Below, piece after piece: positions 1-6,430 of a DNA stretch of 9,694 bases. The translations under genes and the position numbers were made by a program. The first letter of the stretch is position 1. Every line of letters begins with the position of its first letter. This DNA comes from an uncultured Eubacteriales bacterium. Its GTDB lineage: Bacteria > Bacillota > Clostridia > Lachnospirales > Lachnospiraceae. The notes beneath the pieces were generated by a model. It was given only the letters and a program-made list of their open reading frames with translations. It had not been told where the DNA came from and did not search any database. Location: NCBI GenBank assembly GCA_900321505.1, contig ONWK01000049.1:1-9694 (forward strand), read 5' to 3'.

Positions 1-3000
1 CAGATCGAGAATGATCTCACGCAGTATCTCAGCGGTGCCAGCGTAAAGCATCTGATGCGTGATTCCCACGGAAATCTCTGGGTATCAACATCCAGAAGAT
101 ACGGCGTTGTGTGCCAGAAGACGAACGGCACCATAGTAAATTACGGAAGAGGGGCAGTGCTTCCGACAAACCAGGTCAACTGTACACTGGAGCTTAATGG
201 CGGGACCATAGCTGTAGCAACCGAGGCCGGAATATCCATCCTCAGCAGAGACGGAGAGCAGGTAAGAAGCATGTCCTACGGGGAAGGCCTGAACTATCCG
301 GATATCATTTGTTTATATCAGGATGAAGACGGTCGGCTCTTTGCGGGTTCTGACGGAGGCGGCCTTTATATCATAGATGAAAATAAAGTGCTTAACTATA
401 CAGAGAAAAAGGGCCTTACCTCAAATGTGGTATCGGCCATAGTTCCCGGGAAAAGCGGTGTCTGGATAGGCACGGATAACGGACTGTCCATATTTACCGA
501 GGGTATACGAGCCGTCAGCAATATTGATTTCTCCAACAACATCTATGATCTTCAGGCGGAGGAAGAGGGTGAAAGCATAAGACTCTGGGTCATCGGCTCC
601 AAGGGAGTCATCTCTGCGACGGAGGAGGAGCTTCTGGGATCAAGTCCGCTGAACGGAAGATATCTTGCGGGAGGAGACGGGCTCAACCGGAGAATAACCC
701 TTAACGGCCGTTCCATGCTGAAGGATCAGGTTCTTTATCTTTGTACCAGCAGCGGTATCCAGATGCTCAATACAAAGGATATCCGGATAAATGAGACAGC
801 GCCGAGACTTACGGTTTCCGAGATAGATGTGGATGAAAACGTATATCATCTGGATCAGATCGGAGGAAGCCTTACAATACCTTCGGATACCCAGAGAGTA
901 TCCATAGCATTCTCGGTTCTTTCTTATGTAAACCGCGAAAATATCAATGTTGAATATAAACTGGAGGGCTTTGACAGTACTCCGATAACCATATCGCCTT
1001 CGGATCCCATGCAGGCGGTATATACCAATCTTGCAGGCGGGACCTATACCTTTACTGTACGTGCGATAAACGGAGACGGAGTTCCATGCGTGCAGGATAT
1101 AACCTTCACGATAGGCAAGGAACTGGGCTTCTTCGAGAGACAATATGTCAGGATAGGCATCGTAAGCCTTGCAGCGCTGGTTCTGATAGCCATAGTCGCG
1201 ATCATGCTGAGCTACAGGATCCGCATGCGCGGTCAGGACAGAAAACTGAAGAAGCTTGAAAAAGAGCATGAAGTGGCTGTCAGGTCCAGCTATGCAAAAA
1301 CGGACTTCCTGGCTCATATGAGTAACGAGATCAAGATACCCGTTAACGCCATCATCAGTCTTGCAGGCACCATGCAGCAGGAACAGGATGAGGAGGTAAG
1401 GCAGGAGGGGCTGAAGGCTATAGCGACCTCAGGTCAGGAGATCCTGGGTAAGGTGGATGAAACGATACAGCTGGCAAGACTTGAATCCGGCAGGATCACG
1501 GTCGTAAATTCCCCGTATTCCCTTACCACACTGGTCTGCGACATTTCAGACAAAATGATAAATGCCCTGGATCAGAGGCCGGTAAGATTTCTTGTGGATC
1601 TGGGTGAGAATATCCCGGATATCATGGTGGGAGATTATGATAAGATCCGTAATGTGCTGGAGATACTGCTGGACAATGCCGCAAAATATACCCGTGAAGG
1701 GACCATCACGCTTTTTGTGGATTGTTACGATCTGCCTGAGGATGATAAGAAGCAGCGACTCAGCTTCAGCATTTCCGATACCGGTATCGGTATAAGGAAG
1801 GACAGGCTGAAGCATATATTTGAGGTATATAATATAGCGGATAATAAGAAACAGACAGGTTATTCCGGCAGCGGCATCAGCCTGACCATAGCAAAACAGC
1901 TGACAGAGATCATGGGCGGAGAGATAGATGTGGAGAGTACCTTTGGCGCAGGCTCTACATTTACTGTCAATCTGCTTCAGGAAAAGGCTGATCAGAATGT
2001 GGTGACTGCAGCGTCCTCCGGGGATGCGGAGCTTCGCGTGTCCAGGGAGGAAGCTGAACGTATGATCGCTCCGGAGATCTCCGCACTTATAGTTGATGAT
2101 GTGGAGATCAGCCGTACGGTAGCGGTAAATGTACTGCATCAGCTGGATATCGTTGTAGATGCTGCAGATTCCGGAGTACAGGCTATTGACATGATAATGA
2201 ACGGAGCATATGATATAGTATTCATGGACCTTGCCATGCCGGTTATGAACGGTACGGATGCAATGCGCGAGATCAGGGAGCTTGAAAGGGAAGGGGCTGC
2301 GGACATCCCCATAATCGCCATGACCGAGGACGCTATCAATGAGGATCCCGATGCTCTTAAGGAAGCGGGCTTTACGGATCTGATGATCAAACCACTGGAG
2401 CTTTCTGCCCTTGCGACATTCATACAGAAGCATTTCCCCGAGAAGCTGAGGTACAGGACAAGGACTGTGGATACCAGTCCTGCAGTATCGAGGATGAGAG
2501 AGGAACAGAAGGAGCTGGAGCCTGTTCTGGATGTGAACGGTGTTCTGGATAAGATAGGCGGTAATGAGGAAATGTACCACAGGATACTCAGTACATTTTA
2601 CACTCAGAACAGAAATGCCCCGGATGAGCTGAGACAGATGTTCTCAGGTAAATACCAGTCCTTCAGGAACAGGATCCATAATATCCGCAACGGCGCACAG
2701 AATATAGGCGCTGCCGAGCTGCTGAATCATATCGTCCGTATAGATTCCGCGATAAATATTGGCAATAAAACCTATGTGAGGGACAGCCTCCCGGCTCTGA
2801 TAATCATACTTGAAGAGGTACTGGACGTTATAGGAAAGTACCTGCAGAAGTTTGACTTCGAGGAGGATCAGGATGAAGAGGAAATGCTTTCCGGCGGCGG
2901 GGAAACAGTAAAAGAAGAACCGAAGCGGCAGCCTGTTCAGAGAGACCAGGTATCCTTCGAAAAACTGGATGAGGCTCTTGCAGCAGTGGAAAATAAGGAT

Positions 3001-3156
3001 ATGGACGCTCTTAAGGCGGTGCTTGAAGATATATCACTGGATACCTACGGCACTGAGGATACGGAATTTCTGCAGGCTCTCAGGCAGGAAGTGGATGAGT
3101 GTAATATGGACGGAGTTACCGACATGATCGGAACCTATAAGGAGTTAAAGAAATGA
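1..3156 (+). CDS. Hybrid sensor histidine kinase (Reg_prop/Y_Y_Y, HATPase, REC, Hpt), 5' truncated, H-box His replaced
   Basis: The frame is open from base 1, so the gene starts upstream; 1051 codons are visible (numbered here from base 1). Codons 1 to about 270 carry beta-propeller Reg_prop motifs (DSHGNLWVST, GVWIGTDNGLSIF), and about 281-370 a Y_Y_Y domain (EYKLEGFD). One membrane segment spans about 385-404, followed by a charged helix. The HisKA-like region starts near 432, but its H-box reads FLAHMSNEIKIPVNAI: the usual phosphoacceptor His is Asn442, and a His sits three residues earlier (439). The ATPase domain keeps the N-box (LLDNAAKYT) and DTGIGI (593), while the G2 box is altered to GSGISL. 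The REC domain (about 693-815) keeps its acid pair (699-700), Asp743, Thr and Lys797. The Hpt domain (about 840-945) keeps His893 in HNIRNGAQNIGA. An acidic linker and a helical tail finish the protein. Outside-sugar or polymer sensing is usual for Reg_prop kinases; the ligand here is unknown. No DNA-binding output domain is present. Confidence 0.93.
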   Translation, partial: QIENDLTQYLSGASVKHLMRDSHGNLWVSTSRRYGVVCQKTNGTIVNYGRGAVLPTNQVNCTLELNGGTIAVATEAGISILSRDGEQVRSMSYGEGLNYPDIICLYQDEDGRLFAGSDGGGLYIIDENKVLNYTEKKGLTSNVVSAIVPGKSGVWIGTDNGLSIFTEGIRAVSNIDFSNNIYDLQAEEEGESIRLWVIGSKGVISATEEELLGSSPLNGRYLAGGDGLNRRITLNGRSMLKDQVLYLCTSSGIQMLNTKDIRINETAPRLTVSEIDVDENVYHLDQIGGSLTIPSDTQRVSIAFSVLSYVNRENINVEYKLEGFDSTPITISPSDPMQAVYTNLAGGTYTFTVRAINGDGVPCVQDITFTIGKELGFFERQYVRIGIVSLAALVLIAIVAIMLSYRIRMRGQDRKLKKLEKEHEVAVRSSYAKTDFLAHMSNEIKIPVNAIISLAGTMQQEQDEEVRQEGLKAIATSGQEILGKVDETIQLARLESGRITVVNSPYSLTTLVCDISDKMINALDQRPVRFLVDLGENIPDIMVGDYDKIRNVLEILLDNAAKYTREGTITLFVDCYDLPEDDKKQRLSFSISDTGIGIRKDRLKHIFEVYNIADNKKQTGYSGSGISLTIAKQLTEIMGGEIDVESTFGAGSTFTVNLLQEKADQNVVTAASSGDAELRVSREEAERMIAPEISALIVDDVEISRTVAVNVLHQLDIVVDAADSGVQAIDMIMNGAYDIVFMDLAMPVMNGTDAMREIRELEREGAADIPIIAMTEDAINEDPDALKEAGFTDLMIKPLELSALATFIQKHFPEKLRYRTRTVDTSPAVSRMREEQKELEPVLDVNGVLDKIGGNEEMYHRILSTFYTQNRNAPDELRQMFSGKYQSFRNRIHNIRNGAQNIGAAELLNHIVRIDSAINIGNKTYVRDSLPALIIILEEVLDVIGKYLQKFDFEEDQDEEEMLSGGGETVKEEPKRQPVQRDQVSFEKLDEALAAVENKDMDALKAVLEDISLDTYGTEDTEFLQALRQEVDECNMDGVTDMIGTYKELKK

Positions 3157-3740
3157 TAGATGAGAAGAAGATAGCGGAGCATGTAAGAGGGCTGCTTATA
3201 GCGCTTGGCGATGACCCGGAAAGAGAAGGCCTCAGGGATACACCGGAGCGTGTGGCAAGGATGTACAGCGAGGTTTTTGCGGGCATGAACTATACAAATC
3301 ATGAGATCGCCGAGATGTTCAACCGTACCTTTTCGGAAGGGATTGAAGATGAGGAGGAAAGGGAGAATGCCGGAGCTCCGGGACGTGTGGTTGTGATGAA
3401 GGATATAGAATTCTTCTCCTATTGCGAGCATCATATGGCTCTCATGTATGACATGAAGGCAAATGTGGCATATATCCCTCACGGAAAGGTAATAGGGCTC
3501 TCAAAGATCGCCAGAGTATGTGATATGGTGGGACGCCGTCTTCAGCTGCAGGAGCGTATAGGCAGGGATATAGCGGACATACTGTCGGAGATAACCGGAA
3601 GTCCGGATATTGCAGTTACCATCGAGGGCTATCACAGCTGCGTAACGGCAAGGGGTATAAAGAAGAATCATACCAAGACCTTTACTGCCGAACTGAGAGG
3701 GCGTTTCAGGGAGGACAGCAGCCTGCAGGTGTATCTGTGA
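3153..3740 (+). CDS. folE: GTP cyclohydrolase I
   Basis: This 195-residue cytoplasmic enzyme converts GTP to 7,8-dihydroneopterin triphosphate, the first step of folate/pterin synthesis, normally as a homodecamer. The zinc site is visible as C91 and H94 in FFSYCEHHMALMYD and C163 in HSCVTARG. Other family signatures are TPERVARMY, AYIPHGKVIGLSKIARV, the helix RRLQLQERIGRDIADIL, and KNHTKTFTAELRGRF. The last Cys motif, EGYHSCVTARG, departs from the common EAxHxCMxMRG but keeps the Cys and His. Length fits the short bacterial form. The ATG overlaps the kinase TGA as ATGA, and its SD (GGAG, 3141-3144, 8 bases away) lies inside the kinase gene. That implies co-transcription and translational coupling. 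No other folate gene follows; the unit ends at the inverted repeat downstream. Confidence 0.96.
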   Translation: MIDEKKIAEHVRGLLIALGDDPEREGLRDTPERVARMYSEVFAGMNYTNHEIAEMFNRTFSEGIEDEEERENAGAPGRVVVMKDIEFFSYCEHHMALMYDMKANVAYIPHGKVIGLSKIARVCDMVGRRLQLQERIGRDIADILSEITGSPDIAVTIEGYHSCVTARGIKKNHTKTFTAELRGRFREDSSLQVYL

Positions 3741-3785
3741 TAAAACAGATTTGCTGAATATTTGATACTGGTCAGCTTTTTCAAT

Positions 3786-3844
3786 AGACATCACAGAAAC
3801 AAAAATACCGGTCACTGACCGGTATTTTTGTTTCTGTGATGTCT
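3786..3844. terminator. Perfect 29-bp inverted repeat, bidirectional terminator
   Basis: Two exactly complementary 29-base arms (3786-3814 and 3816-3844) flank one central C at 3815. The GC-rich core ACCGGTCA-C-TGACCGGT is flanked by AAAAAT and ATTTTT, so a terminator with a U tract forms on either strand. This suits its place between convergent folE and the permease gene. The pairing continues outward through a further ten or more bases (AGACATCACAG / CTGTGATGTCT), more than termination needs. The rest of the 3741-3955 gap holds only weak structure. Confidence 0.85.
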
Positions 3845-3955
3845 TCAACCGAATGCTTGCCCGCTTACAACGAAGCATGTCTCAAAAAAACTCAGCGCAG
3901 CATGTATGTGCGATAAGGGTTTCAACTTGGCATCGTGCATGTATAAGTCAGTGCT

Positions 3956-5074
3956 CTACCTGAATACAAAGAGATAAAGAAGATAAAGGATCAAAAGATA
4001 GATAACGCTTATGGCGGAAAACTTCAGAAGATAGTGTTCGCCCTTCTGTTTTTCCTTTGCGTAGAATTTATAGGTTATAAGGCTGGCCATGCTGGCAATG
4101 AGGGTTCCGAGGCCTCCCAGGTTTACGCCTATGACCAGTGCATTTCCATTGGTCGTAAAAGCGGAAAGAAGCATGGCGGCCGGAACGTTGCTGATGACCT
4201 GGGATGAGAGGATCGCTGTGAGCGCCACATTTTTCTCCACGATCTCCGTAAGCGTGCTGCGTATGGCTTCGATACGTCCGAGATTTCCTATCAGTATAAA
4301 GAAGAAAACGAAGGTAAGCAGCAGTGAATAGTCAACCTTCAGGTATGCGCGGCGGTCGGCCGCAAGAATTACGGCGGCAACCACACCAAGCATGATAAGA
4401 TAGTGAAGTATACCGGCAACCGTAAGGAGACAGACTATAAAGAGCGCAATATAAAGCATGAGCTTTAAGGGCGCGGGACGTTCAACATCTCCGCCCGATG
4501 CCGTATCCACAGTGTGGTCCGTGCGGTTGAGTATCCATACGCTGATCACCACCAGGCCAAGGGAAGTCAGGCTGTAGGGCAGCGTGAGCAGGATGAAGCT
4601 CTTAAGGGAAAATTCGTATTCCGTATAGAGATACAGATTCTGGGGATTTCCGATGGGCGTCAGCATGCTCCCGAGGTTCGCGGCGATGGTCATCAGGATC
4701 AGGGTGTAAACCGTTCTGCGGCGGTCGTTGAATGCGGAAAGCAGGAGCAGAGCAAAGGGAACCAGCGTAACCAGCGCCACGTCATTTGTAAGCAGCATGC
4801 TCAGAAAGAAGGAAAGCAGAGTGAGGATCAGTGAGATCATGCGCTCCGAACGGACCCTTTTCAGCAGCTTTGACGTAAGATAATCGAAGGTGCCGATCCG
4901 CGTCAGGGCACCGACAACCAGCATCAGCGCAAAGAGTATGGCAAGGACGCGGAAATTGATGTAGTCTATGTACTTGCTGTCTGGAAATACAAAGAAGCAG
5001 GAAATAAAGGCAAGCAGTCCGGAGATCACAAGAATGGTATCGTTTTTCAGTTTTTTAAGTAGTATATTTTTCAT
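3956..5074 (-). CDS. SLC13/ArsB-type (ion transporter superfamily) anion permease
   Basis: A 372-residue, very hydrophobic protein with about ten or eleven membrane segments. The two-fold repeat of the ion transporter superfamily is visible. In the first half, LLTNDVALVTLVPF (TND at 96-98) is followed by NLGSMLTPIGNPQNL (133-147). In the second half, SNVPAAMLL (295-303) is followed by GVNLGGLGTLIASM (326-339). These are the re-entrant substrate and cation loops of ArsB/SLC13/CitMHS proteins. The family moves anions such as arsenite, dicarboxylates, citrate or sulfate; the substrate cannot be read from sequence. No ars genes, ATPase or TRK-type regulatory domain are nearby, so arsenite is not favoured. 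The ATG at 5074 has an in-frame TGA a short way upstream and no Shine-Dalgarno at normal distance. The gene is divergent from deoB and convergent with folE. Confidence 0.85.
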   Translation of the reverse strand: MKNILLKKLKNDTILVISGLLAFISCFFVFPDSKYIDYINFRVLAILFALMLVVGALTRIGTFDYLTSKLLKRVRSERMISLILTLLSFFLSMLLTNDVALVTLVPFALLLLSAFNDRRRTVYTLILMTIAANLGSMLTPIGNPQNLYLYTEYEFSLKSFILLTLPYSLTSLGLVVISVWILNRTDHTVDTASGGDVERPAPLKLMLYIALFIVCLLTVAGILHYLIMLGVVAAVILAADRRAYLKVDYSLLLTFVFFFILIGNLGRIEAIRSTLTEIVEKNVALTAILSSQVISNVPAAMLLSAFTTNGNALVIGVNLGGLGTLIASMASLITYKFYAKEKQKGEHYLLKFSAISVIYLLILYLLYLFVFR

Positions 5075-5083
5075 AATGATGGT

Positions 5084-5112
5084 ATTGTATCATTAAAGCA
5101 AAAGTTTCTCCA
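5084..5112 (-). promoter_or_regulatory. Predicted sigma-A promoter of the permease gene
   Basis: On the minus strand, -35 TGGAGA (5107-5112; 4/6 match to TTGACA) and -10 TACAAT (5084-5089; 5/6) are separated by 17 bases. The predicted transcription start is about 5077, only a few bases before the ATG at 5074, which implies a leaderless or nearly leaderless mRNA. A GGAG at about 5108-5111 is too far from the ATG to act as an SD. Confidence 0.45.
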
Positions 5113-5147
5113 CAAAAAAAGATACTGAAGCGGGGATTTTTTTGTAA

Positions 5148-5181
5148 TAGTCACTTTAATGTCACTTTGGCGGTTTATATT
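5148..5181 (+). promoter_or_regulatory. Candidate deoB promoter with Pho-box-like direct repeat
   Basis: Two direct repeats, TAGTCAC (5148-5154) and ATGTCAC (5159-5165), are separated by TTTA, giving the 7-4-7 arrangement with 11-bp period. A candidate -10, TATATT (5176-5181), begins exactly 10 bases after the second repeat, and no good -35 is present. In enterobacterial PhoB promoters two CTGTCAT-like repeats take the place of the -35 in this way. Regulator identity here is inference; any response regulator binding as a head-to-tail dimer could fit. Confidence 0.4.
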
Positions 5182-5211
5182 CCATTTTCGGAATCAGAAA
5201 GAGAGGATTTC

Positions 5212-6393
5212 ATGAAAAGAGTCATCTGGATAGTCCTTGACAGCGTCGGTATGGGAGAAGCGCCTGATGCCGCATTGTTCGGTGATGAAGGCTGTAATAC
5301 CATAGGCCATATCGCAGAGCTTTATCCTGATATTGCGCTTCCGAATATGAGAAGCATAGGCTACGGAAATATCGAAGGGATGCAGGGTATAAAACCTGTG
5401 GAAAACCCTCTCGGTGCATTCGGAAGGCTGCAGGAGATGAGCGCCGGCAAGGATACGACCATCGGTCACTGGGAAATGACAGGCATCTACACTCCGGAAA
5501 GATTTCCCACATATCCTGAGGGCTTCCCCGAGGAGATCATAAATGAGTTCGTAAGCCGGACCGGAGTCCCCGGAATACTCTGTAACGGAGTGGCTTCCGG
5601 TACGACGATCATCAATGAACTCGGGGACCGGATGAAGGCGGAAAAGAAGCCGATAGTGTATACCTCCGCCGACAGCGTTTTCCAGATAGCCTGTGATGAA
5701 TCGGTTTATACGCCGGATGAGCTGTACGGCATGTGCCGGATGGCAAGAGAGATTCTTACGGGAAAACACAATGTGGCGAGGGTTATTGCAAGACCCTATG
5801 TATATAACGGTGAGCAGTATGTCCGGACCTCAAACCGGAGAGACTTCTCAAGAAAGCCCGAAGAACCGAATCTTCTCACATTGATAAGGGATGCCGGAAA
5901 GCAGGTATATGCAGTTGGCAAGATCGAGGATATCTTCGCCGGCTCGGGCATTACCGGGGCAGTCCATACAAGGGATAATGAGGACGGCATGGATAAGACC
6001 ATGGAGGCCCTCGACCTGGTAGATGAAGGACTCATTTTTACAAATCTTGTGGAGTTTGATTCCACCTGGGGACACCGCAGGGATGCAGAGGGCTATGCCC
6101 GCGGGCTCGAGAGCTTTGACATAAGGCTGGGTGAGCTGATGAAGCGTATTGGAAGCTTCAGGGGAATGCCTTCGGAAGATACGATACTGATCACAGCGGA
6201 TCATGGCTGTGACCCTACATTTAAGGGAACAGACCATACCCGTGAATATGTACCGTTACTCATGTACGGGGCCGGTGTTCCGGCAGGACTTGATCTCGGA
6301 ACCGGCAGTTCATTTGCCGATGCGGGAGAAACAGTAAGGGAACTTCTTCAGATACAGGGAAGGCTTAAGACAGGCAGGAACCTGATCGTCTGA
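5212..6393 (+). CDS. deoB: Phosphopentomutase
   Basis: A 393-residue cytoplasmic enzyme of the alkaline phosphatase superfamily. It interconverts ribose-1-phosphate or deoxyribose-1-phosphate and the 5-phosphates, linking nucleoside salvage to the pentose phosphate pathway. Visible signatures are the N-terminal metal motif IVLDSVGMGEAPDA (Asp10), NTIGHIAE, and GKDTTIGHWEM, in which Thr82 matches the phosphorylated Thr85 of the Bacillus cereus enzyme. FDSTWGHRRD and the C-terminal metal site TADHGCDPTFKGTDHTREY follow. The start at 5212 is chosen because AGAGAGG (5200-5206) sits five bases before this ATG and the length matches the family; a TTG at 5167 in the same frame would add 15 uncharacteristic residues. 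The usual partners (purine nucleoside phosphorylase, deoC) are not in the window. The next gene begins 37 bases downstream with no terminator between, so read-through is likely. Confidence 0.97.
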   Translation: MKRVIWIVLDSVGMGEAPDAALFGDEGCNTIGHIAELYPDIALPNMRSIGYGNIEGMQGIKPVENPLGAFGRLQEMSAGKDTTIGHWEMTGIYTPERFPTYPEGFPEEIINEFVSRTGVPGILCNGVASGTTIINELGDRMKAEKKPIVYTSADSVFQIACDESVYTPDELYGMCRMAREILTGKHNVARVIARPYVYNGEQYVRTSNRRDFSRKPEEPNLLTLIRDAGKQVYAVGKIEDIFAGSGITGAVHTRDNEDGMDKTMEALDLVDEGLIFTNLVEFDSTWGHRRDAEGYARGLESFDIRLGELMKRIGSFRGMPSEDTILITADHGCDPTFKGTDHTREYVPLLMYGAGVPAGLDLGTGSSFADAGETVRELLQIQGRLKTGRNLIV

Positions 6394-6396
6394 GGT

Positions 6397-6405
6397 TGAT
6401 ATAAT
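6397..6405 (+). promoter_or_regulatory. Extended -10 promoter of the cell-wall-binding gene
   Basis: TGATATAAT directly after the deoB stop is a perfect extended -10 (TG-N-TATAAT, hexamer 6400-6405). No good -35 lies 17 bases upstream (GGAACC), as is common for extended -10 promoters. The predicted start near 6412 leaves a leader of about 19 bases containing GGAGG (6421-6425). Confidence 0.5.
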
Positions 6406-6430
6406 ATTAATAATTTCTATGGAGGTTAAA

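Noticed and set aside
640..2580. Long minus-strand open frames (640-1317 and 1546-2580) opposite the sensor kinase
   Set aside because: The plus-strand frame has clear kinase, REC and Hpt motifs throughout. The antisense translations are rich in Tyr, His, Ile and Cys, have no recognisable domains and no good SD, and look like products of codon bias.
3753..3781. Weak hairpin GCTGA...TCAGC followed by TTTTT just after folE
   Set aside because: Only five base pairs with a 14-base loop. It is far weaker than the inverted repeat directly downstream, so it is not called as a separate terminator.
5167..5211. TTG start at 5167 for deoB
   Set aside because: It lacks an SD and adds residues not expected in the family; ATG at 5212 has AGAGAGG at the proper distance.
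5194..6237. Minus-strand open frames opposite deoB
   Set aside because: They lie wholly inside a well-supported phosphopentomutase gene and show no domain or ribosome binding site.
6419..6430. ATG at 6419 as start of the cell-wall-binding protein
   Set aside because: It overlaps the GGAGG that serves ATG 6431 and has no SD of its own.
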